Shown here in pieces: positions 26,265 through 35,349 of a DNA stretch of 64,000 bases (position 1 is its first letter; the number at the start of each line of letters is the position of its first letter). The notes beneath the pieces were generated by a model. It did not search any database. It was not told the origin of the DNA and worked only from the letters and a program-made list of their open reading frames with translations. Source of the DNA: Pirellulales bacterium (lineage in GTDB: Bacteria > Planctomycetota > Planctomycetia > Pirellulales > Lacipirellulaceae); NCBI GenBank assembly GCA_019636345.1, contig JAHBXQ010000002.1, positions 1 to 64,000 on the forward strand, written 5' to 3'. The position numbers and the translations under genes were made by a program.

Positions 26265-26774
26265 ATGACCGAAACGCTCTCTCTGACTCCCGATCGCGAG
26301 CGCGGCGGGTATCTGTTGCACGCCGAGTGCGTTTTGCCTTGTCCGCTGGACGAGGTCTTTCCGTTCTTTGCCGACGCGCGGAATCTTCAACAACTGACCC
26401 CCGCTTGGGTCAACTTCGAGATCCTCACGTCGGGGGAGATCGCAATGCACGCCGGCGCGCTGATCGACTATCGCCTGCGGATCCGCGGAGTGCCGCTACG
26501 GTGGCGGACGAAAATCACCGCCTGGGAGCCGCAGCGCCGGTTCGTCGATGAAATGCTCCGCGGCCCCTATCGCTGGTGGCGACACGAACATGCGTTCGAG
26601 GAGTGCCCGGGCGGGACGCGCGTGGTCGACCGTGTCCACTACGGGGTTCCCGGCGGGGCTCTCGTCAACTGGCTGGTGGTGAGCCGCGATGTGCGAGCGA
26701 TCTTCGCGTACCGGCAGCGGGTGCTCGGCGAACTCTTCACCCGACGCGAGCAGCGCGTTGCGGTCGCGTCGTGA
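26265..26774 (+). CDS. SRPBCC-fold (polyketide cyclase-like) protein
   Basis: A 169-residue START/SRPBCC-fold protein with a deep ligand pocket. The opening ECVLPCPLDEVFPFFADARN is the usual first strand and helix, and LTPAWVNFEIL, WEPQRRFVDEMLRGPYRWW and HEHAFEECPGGTRVVDRVHY form the sheet. It resembles the cyclase/dehydrase and CoxG-like members often found next to epimerases (for example in nucleoside-diphosphate-sugar epimerase fusions). The start at 26265 was chosen after a G-rich stretch. The ligand is unknown. It follows the HMA gene by 101 bases. Confidence 0.75.
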   Translation: MTETLSLTPDRERGGYLLHAECVLPCPLDEVFPFFADARNLQQLTPAWVNFEILTSGEIAMHAGALIDYRLRIRGVPLRWRTKITAWEPQRRFVDEMLRGPYRWWRHEHAFEECPGGTRVVDRVHYGVPGGALVNWLVVSRDVRAIFAYRQRVLGELFTRREQRVAVAS

Positions 26775-26824
26775 GCCGGGGCGCAAGGTTCGAGGCCTTT
26801 CTTGCCCTGCTCCGGAAGCAACCC

Positions 26825-26862
26825 AAAAACAAGGGCCGCGTTTCCGAAGAACGCGGCCCTTG
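26825..26862 (-). terminator. Rho-independent terminator of the epimerase gene
   Basis: A perfect 12-bp stem (AAGGGCCGCGTT with AACGCGGCCCTT) closes over a 7-base loop. On the minus strand it is followed by GTTTTTG. It lies between the convergent SRPBCC and epimerase genes and may serve both. Confidence 0.8.
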
Positions 26863-26888
26863 GCGTTGCGCGACGAAACGAACTCGAG

Positions 26889-27872
26889 TCAGGCAGGTTG
26901 CCCGTGGGTCTTGAGGTACTCGCCGTAGATCCACTCGTAGGTCCGGGCCATGCCGTCGCGCAGCTTGATGCCGGGGGCCCAGCCGAGCTTCTCCAAGATC
27001 ATCGTGTTGTCGCTGTTGCGACCGTTGACTCCCTTGGGAGCGCTCAAGTCATATTCCCGCTTGAGCTTGATTCCCGCGATCTCCTCGACGATGTCGACGA
27101 GGCCGTTGATCGTGGTGAGTTCGTCTGAACCGAGATTGATCGGCTCGACGACGTCGCTGTCCATGAGCATGCGAATGCCTTTGACGCAGTCGTCGACGTA
27201 CATGAAGCTGCGAGTCTGCTTGCCGGTGCCCCAGATATTGATGACGTGATCGCCGGTCTCCTTGGCGTGGATGACCTTGCGAATGACCGCCGCGGGGGCT
27301 TTCTCGCGGCCGCCGTCCCAGGTGCCGAACGTCCCGTAGACGTTGTGGAAGCGGGCCACGCGGGTGTAAACGCCGTAGTCCTCGCGGAAGTGGCGGCACA
27401 TGCGCTCGCTGAACAGCTTCTCCCAACCGTAGCCGTCCTCGGGCATCGCGGGATAGGCGTCCGCTTCCTTCAGCGGCACGACGTCCTCGTTCGTTTGCTT
27501 CTCGGCATTGTAGACGCACGCGCTCGAGGCGTAAAAATAGCGGTCGCACTTGTGCTTCTTGGCGGCTTGCAGCAGATGCGTGTTGATGAGCACGCTCAAC
27601 ATGCACAGGGCCTTGTTGTTCTCAATAAACCCCATCCCCCCCATGTCGGCGGCCAAGTTGTACACGTCACCCACGCCGTCGCACGCCATTTCGCAGGCGT
27701 CTTTGAGTTGCAGATCAGCCACGACGTTGTCGACGCCGTCGAAGACCTGATACCACTCGTCAATCGGCTTGACGTCGACGCTGCGGACCTTGTGTCCTTC
27801 GGACAGAAGTTGGGCCACCAAGTGCCCGCCGATGAAGCCGCCGCCGCCGGCGACGAGAACGGTCTTGCTCAT
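26889..27872 (-). CDS. NAD-dependent epimerase, GDP-mannose 3,5-epimerase-like
   Basis: A 327-residue extended short-chain dehydrogenase acting on a nucleotide sugar. VLVAGGGGFIGGHLVAQL is the NAD-binding start; the catalytic triad is seen in SSAC and YGWEK. Segments NLAADMGGMGFIENN, SSACVYN, RFHNVYGTFGTWDGGREKAP and NIGSDE-like NLGSDELTTIN match plant and bacterial GDP-mannose 3,5-epimerase closely, which makes GDP-L-galactose/gulose. Related planctomycete copies may instead serve other GDP- or UDP-sugars. An ATG at 27872 was preferred over the GTG three codons upstream. It has its own terminator and is divergent from the DASS transporter gene. Confidence 0.85.
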   Translation of the reverse strand: MSKTVLVAGGGGFIGGHLVAQLLSEGHKVRSVDVKPIDEWYQVFDGVDNVVADLQLKDACEMACDGVGDVYNLAADMGGMGFIENNKALCMLSVLINTHLLQAAKKHKCDRYFYASSACVYNAEKQTNEDVVPLKEADAYPAMPEDGYGWEKLFSERMCRHFREDYGVYTRVARFHNVYGTFGTWDGGREKAPAAVIRKVIHAKETGDHVINIWGTGKQTRSFMYVDDCVKGIRMLMDSDVVEPINLGSDELTTINGLVDIVEEIAGIKLKREYDLSAPKGVNGRNSDNTMILEKLGWAPGIKLRDGMARTYEWIYGEYLKTHGQPA

Positions 27873-27993
27873 GTTGCTCACGTATTACGAGTTGCTAGGT
27901 CCAATCGGTACTGCGGCCGTCGCGGCAAGCCTATCCGAGAGGCTCGCCCTGGGCCGACCCAGTTGCGCCGAGGCAGTCGATACTTTGGCAAGT

Positions 27994-28011
27994 CGGTCAG
28001 TATACCGACCG
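27994..28011. promoter_or_regulatory. Near-palindromic operator candidate
   Basis: CGGTCAGTATACCGACCG is an inverted repeat matching at 16 of 18 positions around GTATAC. It lies in the 395-base divergent gap between the epimerase and DASS transporter genes. Nothing else stands out in that gap. A regulator site is inferred from symmetry alone. Confidence 0.4.
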
Positions 28012-28267
28012 GTTCGCAGGGGGGGAACAAACGGCTGCCGCTTGGCCACCGGGAAACGGCCGCTTTTTTGCAGGATCTGCTGCCTGTAGCGGCTCCGCAG
28101 TCCAGCCGGATCGCGAGGCCCTTCCGGGCCTGTGCTGGCAACGCTCGGGCTTGGCGGTACGCGGATCTCGAATCGAGGCGGTCGTAAGAAGCGGCCAGAA
28201 TGTTCCTTCGCTAGGCAGTCTGCGGCGGGGTTGTGCTACGTCGCAAGTCACCCATACTCCAGCCTGC

Positions 28268-29701
28268 ATGCTGTCGCGCCTCCTCGTCGCTCTTTGCCGT
28301 CTCGTCATGCCCGAACCTCGTTCCGCCAAGCTGCGAACTGCCTGTCTGCTGCTGGGAGTCGCCGTAGCGGCGGTCGCTGGGTTGGGGCTGGTCGCGGCGG
28401 GCGAGTCGACCCCGGCCGCCTGGACTGCGGCGATCACCGCTCTGTGCGCCATATGGTGGACGACCGAGCCGATCCCGATTCCCGCGACCGCGTTGATCCC
28501 CATCGCCGTGTTTCCGCTCGTTGGGGTCATGTCGGCCAAGCAAGTCGGCGGGGCTTACGGCGACCAGATGATCCTGCTGCTGATGGGGGGCTCGATGCTG
28601 TCGACCGCTCTGGAGCGGAGCGGGGCTCATCGCCGGATCGCGCTCAGGATGGTCCGCCTCGTCGGCGGCGACAGCACCTTGCGGCTTGTCCTGGGGTTCA
28701 TGGTCGCCAGCGCGGCGCTGAGCATGTGGATCTCGAACGTGGCGACGGCGCTGATGATGCTGCCGATCGCGATCGCCGCGGTCGAGGGGACCGCAGATCG
28801 TCGCGTCGGGGTCGCGATGATGCTGGGGACCGCCTACGCCGCAAGCATTGGGGGGATCGGCACGCCGGTCGGCACGCCGCCGAATTTGATTTTCATGGAG
28901 GCGTATCACGCGGCGACAGGTCGCGAGGCGTCGTTCCTGTCGTGGATGAGCGATGCGCTGCCCATTGTGGCGGTGATGACGCCGCTGGCGGCATGGTGGT
29001 TGTCGCGCGGTTTGCCGAAGCGACTCGCGCTGGAGTTGCCCGAGCCGGGTCCGTGGCGCCCCGAGGAGGTCCGCACGCTTACGGTGTTCGCCGTGACGGC
29101 GCTGTTGTGGATCACGCGGACCGAACCCTACGGCGGATGGCGGGAGTGGCTTCGCCTGCCCGAGGCGTCGGACGCCAGCGTGGCGCTGTTGGCCGTGGTG
29201 ACGATGTTCGTCATTCCCAACGGTCGGGGCGGGCGGCTGCTCGACTGGGAGACTGCCGGTTCGATCCCCTGGGGGGTGATCTTGCTGTTCAGCAGCGGCA
29301 TCGTCATTGCCGAGGCGTTCGCCTCGTCGGGCCTCAGCGCCGCGATCGGCGGCAGTCTGGGTCGCTGGGCGACGCTGCCTTTGCCGCTCTTGATCGGGGC
29401 GATATGTCTGGTGGTGACGTTCCTGACCGAGGTGACCAGCAACACGGCGATTGCAAGCCTGCTGATGCCCATCCTGGCGGCGGTCGCCGTCGGAGCGGGG
29501 CTCGAGCCGCGGCTGCTGATGGCCCCTGCGGCGATCAGCGCCAGCTTCGCGTTCATGTTGCCGGTGGCGACCCCTCCCAACGCGATCGTGTTCGGCAGCG
29601 GGCGGGTGACGCTCGCCGAGATGGCACGCGCCGGGTTCGTGCTCAATCTGCTTGGCGCGGCGATCGTGACGCTCGCGTTCTCGATCTTCGGAGCATCTTG
29701 A
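28268..29701 (+). CDS. DASS/SLC13-family sodium:anion symporter
   Basis: A 477-residue inner-membrane transporter with about 11-12 hydrophobic segments. Family signatures are WWTTEPIPIPATALIPIAVFP near the start, the first SNT-type motif MWISNVATALMMLPIAIA, the segment GIGTPVGTPPNLIF, and the second motif EVTSNTAIASLLMPILA followed by PVATPPNAIVFGSG. These SNT motifs bind sodium and carboxylate substrates such as citrate, succinate or sulfate; which is used here is not readable. The start is uncertain: ATG at 28268 or 28307. Confidence 0.9.
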   Translation: MLSRLLVALCRLVMPEPRSAKLRTACLLLGVAVAAVAGLGLVAAGESTPAAWTAAITALCAIWWTTEPIPIPATALIPIAVFPLVGVMSAKQVGGAYGDQMILLLMGGSMLSTALERSGAHRRIALRMVRLVGGDSTLRLVLGFMVASAALSMWISNVATALMMLPIAIAAVEGTADRRVGVAMMLGTAYAASIGGIGTPVGTPPNLIFMEAYHAATGREASFLSWMSDALPIVAVMTPLAAWWLSRGLPKRLALELPEPGPWRPEEVRTLTVFAVTALLWITRTEPYGGWREWLRLPEASDASVALLAVVTMFVIPNGRGGRLLDWETAGSIPWGVILLFSSGIVIAEAFASSGLSAAIGGSLGRWATLPLPLLIGAICLVVTFLTEVTSNTAIASLLMPILAAVAVGAGLEPRLLMAPAAISASFAFMLPVATPPNAIVFGSGRVTLAEMARAGFVLNLLGAAIVTLAFSIFGAS

Positions 29702-29769
29702 TCCAGTTGCAGTTCATGGCGACATTTCCTTGGCGAACCCGCCCCGGATGCCAACGTGGCGCCAGGCGT

Positions 29770-29775
29770 TATAAT
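29770..29775 (+). promoter_or_regulatory. Consensus -10 box before the ThuA-domain gene
   Basis: A perfect TATAAT lies 57 bases before the ATG. No good -35 box is found at 16-18 bases upstream. Confidence 0.4.
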
Positions 29776-29831
29776 CGAGGTTCGCTTGTCCCCGCCCCGC
29801 CGGTTCGGCGGCGTCCCTCGAGGCTGCTCTC

Positions 29832-30746
29832 ATGAAATGCATGGTTTTGGTGCTGGCTGCGCTGACTGCGACGTGCGTGTTGTCCGTCTGCCGTGGCACG
29901 CCCGCCTGCGGCGACGATGCGGCGGGCGACGCATCGTTTCGCATGCCGACCTACTCGGACGAGGACGTGCCTCCGCCGCCGATGTCGCGGGCTGCGGTCG
30001 AGCGGTTGCTTGCCAAACCGACGGGCGACGATGCGGTCGCGACGACCGAGGAGAAACCGTTGCGTGTCGTGCTCGTCGCCGGCGAAAAAGACCACGATGC
30101 CGGCGAGCACGATTACCCGGCGTGGCAGAAGACCTGGCAGCGGATGCTTCCCCGCGCGGCTGCCGCGACGACGGTCGACACGGCGTGGGAGTTTCCCGCG
30201 GCCGAGCAGATCGACAAGGCCGACGTGTTGGTGTTCTACCAGCGGGGCCGGTGGGACGACATTCGAGCCGCGGCGATCGACCCGTTCCTCGCCCGCGGCG
30301 GCGGGTGCGTCTACATCCACTGGGCCGTCGACGGACGCGGCGGACAGGAGGAGTTTGCCAAGCGAATCGGCTTGGCGTCGCTGGGGGGAGGAATCAAGTA
30401 TCGCCACGGCCCGCTGGCGGTCGACTTCTCGCCGGGAAAAAATCATCCGATCGCACGGAATTTCGATCGCATCAATTGGGTCGACGAATCGTATTGGCAA
30501 CTCACAGGAGACCCGGCCCGACTCAATCTGTTGGGGACCGGCGAGGAGGACGGCCGGCCTCAGCCGCTGTTTTGGACGGTCGAGCGCGGTCGTGGGCGGG
30601 TGTTCGTCTCGATTCCCGGGCACTACGCCTGGACCTTCGACGACCCCGCGTTCCGCTTGCTGCTCCTGCGGGGAATCGCCTGGGTCGGCCGCCGCGACGT
30701 CGACCGGTTCAACGACCTGGTCTTGCTTGACGCCCGAGTCGAGTGA
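29832..30746 (+). CDS. Exported ThuA-domain protein
   Basis: A 304-residue protein with a signal peptide (about 1-24) and one ThuA-like domain (about 75-295), a class I glutamine-amidotransferase fold common in planctomycete exported proteins and linked to carbohydrate or polyol metabolism. LRVVLVAGEKDHDAGEHDYP opens the domain, followed by ADVLVFYQRG, LARGGGCVYIHWAVDG and GRVFVSIPGHYAWTFDDPAF. The loop that carries the nucleophile in true amidotransferases has no obvious Cys here, as usual in ThuA proteins. It follows the transporter gene by 130 bases but has its own -10 box. The exact reaction is unknown. Confidence 0.85.
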   Translation: MKCMVLVLAALTATCVLSVCRGTPACGDDAAGDASFRMPTYSDEDVPPPPMSRAAVERLLAKPTGDDAVATTEEKPLRVVLVAGEKDHDAGEHDYPAWQKTWQRMLPRAAAATTVDTAWEFPAAEQIDKADVLVFYQRGRWDDIRAAAIDPFLARGGGCVYIHWAVDGRGGQEEFAKRIGLASLGGGIKYRHGPLAVDFSPGKNHPIARNFDRINWVDESYWQLTGDPARLNLLGTGEEDGRPQPLFWTVERGRGRVFVSIPGHYAWTFDDPAFRLLLLRGIAWVGRRDVDRFNDLVLLDARVE

Positions 30747-30906
30747 CCGTCCTCCAGATCGAACCCCAGGCAAGCGAGGGACGACGGGCAGGCGACCGAG
30801 TGCTGGTCTTGGCCCAGAATTCGCATAACGCCCGGGATGACGCCGAGTTCGCTCGCGGCGAACCGGCGGCGGCGAGCTTTTCGGGATCCTCACAAGCGTG
30901 CGGGCC

Positions 30907-31935
30907 ATGCGAACTTATCCTTGTCTTTGCGGGCAGACCCTGTTCTTCGAGAACCGCTTCTGCGGCTCCTGCGGCCGTACCGCCGGGTGGTGCGATGCCT
31001 GCCATCGGCTGACCGTTCCGACCGACGCGGGGCAATGCTCCTACGAGGATTGCCGGGCGAACCTCTCGCCGTGCGGCGACCGAATTGCCTACGACGTGTG
31101 CAACGGCTTCCTGGCAAATGAGCAGGCTCCCGATTCGTCTCTCTGCAGCAGTTGCCAACTGACGACCGACATTCCCGACGCCACGAATCCGACGGCGGTG
31201 GCGGCCTGGGCCCGGCTCGAAGCGGCCAAACGGCGGCTCTTGGACGAGCTGCGAACCATCGGCTATTCCGCCGAGCGGTTGTCCGCTGAGCCGCCGTTGC
31301 GGTTCCGGTTTCTTGCCGATACGCCGCGCGAACACGTCGTCACCGGCCACGCCGACGGGGTGATCACGGTCAATCTCGCGGAGACCGACCCCGTCAAGCG
31401 CGAAGTCGCCCGGCAGAGGTTCCGTGAACCGCAACGAACCCTCATCGGCCACATGCGGCACGAATTCGGGCACTTTTTTTGGATGCGCGAGGTCGAGCAG
31501 GCACCGGCCCTAGGCGCATTCTGCGAGGTCTTCGGCGACTTCGAGCGGCCGCCGTACGCCGAGGCGCTCGATCAGTATCACGAAAACGGCCCTCCCAAGG
31601 ACTGGCAGACCCGGTACATCAGTCGCTACGCCGCGGCTCACCCCTGGGAGGACTTTGCCGAGACGTTCGGCTTTTACCTCGACATGCGGGCTGTGCTCGA
31701 CACGCTCGCGTGGCAAATTCCGCACCTCGTCCCCTCGACCATGCAGAGCTTGGCGGCGGTTCTTTCCGCGTATCAGCGAGCAGGCGTGCTGCTGAACGAG
31801 GTCAACCGAACCATGGGCCTCTCGGATCTCGTCCCCGAAGTCGTGTCGCCGCCGGTCGTCGCGAAGCTCGATTTCGTCCACGGCTTGGTCCAGCAAGCGG
31901 CTGCAGCCGCCGGCGTCCGAGCCCTCGCCGGCTGA
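30907..31935 (+). CDS. Zinc-ribbon metallopeptidase-like protein
   Basis: A 342-residue protein with an N-terminal double zinc ribbon (CPCG-like CLCGQTLFFENRFCGSCG and WCDACHRL, about residues 5-40, then CSYEDC and CSSC) and a C-terminal gluzincin-like region with HEFGHFFW (about 180-187). The layout and the preceding RTLIGHMRHE fit the putative zinc-binding metallopeptidase family PF15887. Its substrates are unknown. The Glu of AETFGFYLDMRAVLDT further on may be the third metal ligand. The ATG at 30907 was preferred to one three codons upstream. Confidence 0.82.
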   Translation: MRTYPCLCGQTLFFENRFCGSCGRTAGWCDACHRLTVPTDAGQCSYEDCRANLSPCGDRIAYDVCNGFLANEQAPDSSLCSSCQLTTDIPDATNPTAVAAWARLEAAKRRLLDELRTIGYSAERLSAEPPLRFRFLADTPREHVVTGHADGVITVNLAETDPVKREVARQRFREPQRTLIGHMRHEFGHFFWMREVEQAPALGAFCEVFGDFERPPYAEALDQYHENGPPKDWQTRYISRYAAAHPWEDFAETFGFYLDMRAVLDTLAWQIPHLVPSTMQSLAAVLSAYQRAGVLLNEVNRTMGLSDLVPEVVSPPVVAKLDFVHGLVQQAAAAAGVRALAG

Positions 31936-32306
31936 ACTGTGCTGCGGCCCCGCCGAAGCCTCCGCGGATCAATGCGGGGATCTCGCCGTCCTCGGCCCGC
32001 GCATTCGCGCTGGTCGCGTTGTTCGCCATGCTCCGCGAGCGAGCATTCTTCCTCACAACCGGCAAAAGAGTCTCAAGCTGACTCCATCGACATTATCGCC
32101 TCGGGGATTTAGCGAATCTAGTGAAGGGGCGCCGCTAGCACGCTCGATACTGCTGATGACGCAACGAGTGTTAGCCGCCCAGTCGAGCGGGGCGAGCGTT
32201 CCGTCATCGCATCGGCGCCATCCCAATCCGTGTGAGGCGCGAGCGAGACGCTCGGACACCGACGCTGCGGCAAAACGTGTTTCCCTTTCTGTTAAGGAGC
32301 CTCCCG
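31936..32306. other. Intergenic leader of the Cys-rich protein gene
   Basis: No gene was found. The last bases hold a strong AAGGAG ribosome binding site at about 32294-32299, eight bases before the start codon of the Cys-rich protein. I could not assign a promoter with confidence. Confidence 0.4.
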
Positions 32307-32819
32307 ATGGTCCGTTCCTCCCTGTTGTCGCTGGCCCTCGCGCTGGCCTTTGCCGGGAACGCAAATGCGTTCTTTGGCTGCGGCTGTGCCAGCGAGCCCG
32401 CCTGCGGCTGCGCGATGGCTTGCGAGCCGAGCTGCGGCTGTGCGATGTCGTGTTGTGATCCCTGCTGCGACTGCTGCGCTCCCAAGTGCGGCTTGTTCGC
32501 CAAGATGAAGGCCCGCCGGGCCGCCCGCAAGGCGTGCTGCTGCGAGCCGTGCTGCGGTTGCGAAGTTTCGTGCGGTTGCGCCGCTGAGCCCTCGTGCGGT
32601 TGTGCCGCCGAGCCGAGCTGCGGTTGCGCCGACTCGTGCTGCGAGCCGAGCTGCGGTTGCTGTGACTCGTGCTGCGATTGCTGCGCCCCCAAGTGCTGCT
32701 TGTTCGCCAAGCTGAAGGCCCGTCGGGCCGCTCGCAAGGCTTGCTGCTGCTGCGAAGTCAGCTGCGGTTGCGAAGCCTCGTGCGGTTGCGCCGTCGAGCC
32801 CTCGTGCGGCTGCAACTGA
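32307..32819 (+). CDS. Secreted cysteine-rich repeat protein
   Basis: A 170-residue protein with a clean signal peptide (about 1-21, cleavage after ANA) and then about 47 cysteines among some 149 mature residues. The motif S/A-C-G-C recurs (EPSCGC, EVSCGC), mixed with CCDPCCDCC clusters. The block CCAPKC.LFAK.KARRAARKACCC occurs twice, about 80 residues apart, so the gene arose by internal duplication. Strong ribosome binding site AAGGAG. A strong terminator follows, so it is a single-gene unit. Nothing else in the window resembles it. Likely roles are metal binding or disulfide-linked cell-surface structure; both are inference. Confidence 0.85.
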   Translation: MVRSSLLSLALALAFAGNANAFFGCGCASEPACGCAMACEPSCGCAMSCCDPCCDCCAPKCGLFAKMKARRAARKACCCEPCCGCEVSCGCAAEPSCGCAAEPSCGCADSCCEPSCGCCDSCCDCCAPKCCLFAKLKARRAARKACCCCEVSCGCEASCGCAVEPSCGCN

Positions 32820-32881
32820 GCCCGAGCGAAACTCGTCGCCAACGCGGCTGGCTCAGGCGACGAACGACGATTGTGACGATC

Positions 32882-32924
32882 AAGACGGCCTCGCTGCATC
32901 ATCAGCGCGAGGCCGTCTTTTTTT
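32882..32924 (+). terminator. Strong rho-independent terminator of the Cys-rich gene
   Basis: A 12-bp perfect GC-rich stem (AGACGGCCTCGC with GCGAGGCCGTCT) closes over a 12-base loop and ends in a run of seven T. Confidence 0.92.
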
Positions 32925-33069
32925 GCGCGCCGGAAGCGGTTTTGAGCGCGGCCATTTTTTTCGTTGGACGCCGGCTCCCGGGCGCGGGACAATTCCTCCT
33001 GTCGAAACCGGCCGACTCCCCAACGGCCCGGATACGCAACCGCCTGTCGCCGAACGAGGAGGCGAGACG

Positions 33070-34686
33070 ATGCCGTCGCTCACCGAAACCGCAGACCTTC
33101 GCATTCGACGGCAGACGAGGATCCGGCGATTCCTCTCCTTCCTCGCTGCGTGCGTCGCCAATCTTGTCCTTGTTACGGCTCACGCCGCACCCGGCGACGG
33201 CGGCGGGCCGTCGAACCAAAGCTCGCTAGACGCCGGCGGGGGTGCGGCAAGCGCCGATTTCGATTCGCTGATCGAGTTGATCACCTCCACCGTCCAACGC
33301 GACACGTGGATGGAGAACGGCACCGGCGAGGGCGAGATCCAAGCGTTTCCCAATGGCGTCTACATCGACGCGGCCGGGGCCCTGCGCCTCGATCGAGGCG
33401 AGCGGCGCAACGACCAGCTTGAACGCGTGGCCGGTCGAGCCGCAACCGCACGCAGCATCGCCGAAGAAAGACCCTTGACGCGGCCGGATGAGGACGACCC
33501 CGCCGCTGCCGCGCGACGCCCCAGCGAGCTCCGCTTCGTGTCGCTGCCGCGTTTGGAGCGCGCGATCGCTGCCCGGCAAGCTCGCGGCCAGCCGCTCGAT
33601 CCGGCGATGCTGACGCTCGCCGGTTTGCGGCGCATCGCTTACATCGTCGTCGAGCCCGAGTCCGGAGACCTCCTGCTCGCCGGGCCGGCGGGGGATTGGC
33701 GCGTCGAACGGGGCGCCCTCGTCGCCGCGGACACGGCTCGGCCCCTCGTGCGGCTGGACGATTTGCTCACGCTCCTGCGACGAAACCATCTCGAGGGAGC
33801 GAAGGCGTTTGGTTGCTCGATTGTTCCCCGCCAGGAAGCTCTCGCTGCGACGCAGGATTTCCTGGCTCGCACGTCGACGGCGCCGCTCCCGGCGGGCGGG
33901 CGTGGGGAGTGGCTTCGCGGGCTCCGCGATGCGCTGGGCGAGCAGGACGTCGAGTTCTACAGCATCGAGGCCTCGACCCGCGTCGCCCGGCTGCTGCTGG
34001 CGGCCGATTACCACATGAAGCTCGTCGGCATGGGGCTTGCGCAGGGGGTTCCCGGAGTTCCCAGCTACCTGTCGACCGTGCAACTGGGCCCCGACGGGCG
34101 GCCGCCCGCGATGACCGTCATCCGGTGGTGGTTCTCGATGCCGGCTTGCCAGGTCGCGACGACGCCCGACCGCACCGCCTACGCGCTCCCTGAACAGTGC
34201 GTCGAGGTGCTAAGCGAGAACGAACTGTTGGCCGCCCGCGGCGAGCGGATCCACACGGGCATTTCCGACGACCTGACCGGCGGGTTCGCGCGGGCGTTTA
34301 CGCGAGAGTTCGCGGCGCTTGCCGCCAAGTACCCCGTCTACGCCGAGATGGAGCGGGTATTTGAACTCGCCTTGGCGCTGGCGGTCGTCGAGCGCGAGGG
34401 GCTGCTCGTCCGCTCGGGCTGGACGCCGGGTTTGCTGGCCGACCCCGAGCGGTTGCGCTTGCCGCGGGTGACGACGCCTCGATCGGTCGAGACGGTCGTC
34501 AATCATCGCACGATCGCCCGGCGCCACGTGATTGCCGGAGTGAGCGGCGGAGTGTGGGTGAACCCCGTCACTCAAGCGTCGATCGTCCCGGCTCCCGCGG
34601 GCGAGGCGACGGCGCTCGCGGAGAAGGCGACTTCGCGCATGCAGCCCGACGTCGTCGGCGACGAACAGTCGTGGTGGTGGGATTAA
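33070..34686 (+). CDS. Exported protein, DUF1598-like (planctomycete family)
   Basis: A 538-residue protein. A signal sequence is present but far from the N-terminus: a basic stretch RIRRQTRIRRF is followed by a hydrophobic core (about 20-38, ending AHAAPG). The main part has YIDAAGALRLD, LRRIAYIVVEPESGDLLLAGPAGDW and DYHMKLVGMGLAQGVPGVPSYL, which I associate from memory with DUF1598, a family known mainly from planctomycetes. Function unknown. The ATG at 33070 follows GAGGAGG at good spacing. It is preceded by the terminator of the Cys-rich gene, so it has its own promoter. Confidence 0.78.
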   Translation: MPSLTETADLRIRRQTRIRRFLSFLAACVANLVLVTAHAAPGDGGGPSNQSSLDAGGGAASADFDSLIELITSTVQRDTWMENGTGEGEIQAFPNGVYIDAAGALRLDRGERRNDQLERVAGRAATARSIAEERPLTRPDEDDPAAAARRPSELRFVSLPRLERAIAARQARGQPLDPAMLTLAGLRRIAYIVVEPESGDLLLAGPAGDWRVERGALVAADTARPLVRLDDLLTLLRRNHLEGAKAFGCSIVPRQEALAATQDFLARTSTAPLPAGGRGEWLRGLRDALGEQDVEFYSIEASTRVARLLLAADYHMKLVGMGLAQGVPGVPSYLSTVQLGPDGRPPAMTVIRWWFSMPACQVATTPDRTAYALPEQCVEVLSENELLAARGERIHTGISDDLTGGFARAFTREFAALAAKYPVYAEMERVFELALALAVVEREGLLVRSGWTPGLLADPERLRLPRVTTPRSVETVVNHRTIARRHVIAGVSGGVWVNPVTQASIVPAPAGEATALAEKATSRMQPDVVGDEQSWWWD

Positions 34687-35349
34687 CCCAATACGCCCTG
34701 CGCGACGAGGACTCGCCGCGCCTGCATCACAAGCCCGAGCGCGAACAATCGCTTACGGCGCTTGTCAACTCCCTGCGAGATGTGATTTGGACGGCGTTTG
34801 CCGCAACTGAAGTGCGAATTGGGCGGCCGAATCTCCGCAAAATCGCGGCGTTTTTTTCGCGATTCTAGAGAAGCTAGGCAAGTTCGCGCGCGATTGTTTG
34901 CCGCTGAACTCACACTGTCCAGTTGTTGTAACCCGCAGAAATCACGCCACTTGCGATCATCAAGCCAACGAGCGTCGTCATGGCGCCGACCCGTTGCGGC
35001 GCTTTGCGGCATGTGAGTTGCGGAACTCTCCGGCCCCTTGCGACTCGCGATCATGCGGCTACATTCGCACCGAGTTCGCGGGAATCGTCTCGCGAACCAA
35101 GACCCCGTGCGACGGCTCGCACGGCAACGCCTGAGACGCGTTCCCTCCGTCAACTTTCCTTCCTGACCTGACAGAAGCTCACGGACGATCTTGGCCTCGC
35201 CTGCAACTCAGGCTGACCCGGGCCGAGCGACGATCGATTCTGTCTCACCTTTCGCGAACACACGCCGGCCGCCATGGCGGCACGAATTGTCTCAGGCCGG
35301 TCGCAACCCCTCGCCGGCGCGTGTAAGCACTGCACAAGGAGTTTGTGGA
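34687..35349. other. Long intergenic region, no gene recognised
   Basis: About 660 bases with lower GC than the flanks. AATCGCG at 34841-34847 can pair with CGCGATT at 34858-34864 around a T-rich loop, a possible weak terminator for the upstream gene. Frames here look random. The final bases hold AAGGAG, the ribosome binding site of the next gene. A structured RNA is not excluded. Confidence 0.35.

Noticed and set aside
34687-35349. Structured RNA or small gene in the 660-base gap
   Set aside because: No RNase P, SRP, tmRNA or 6S landmark is visible, and the frames have random composition.
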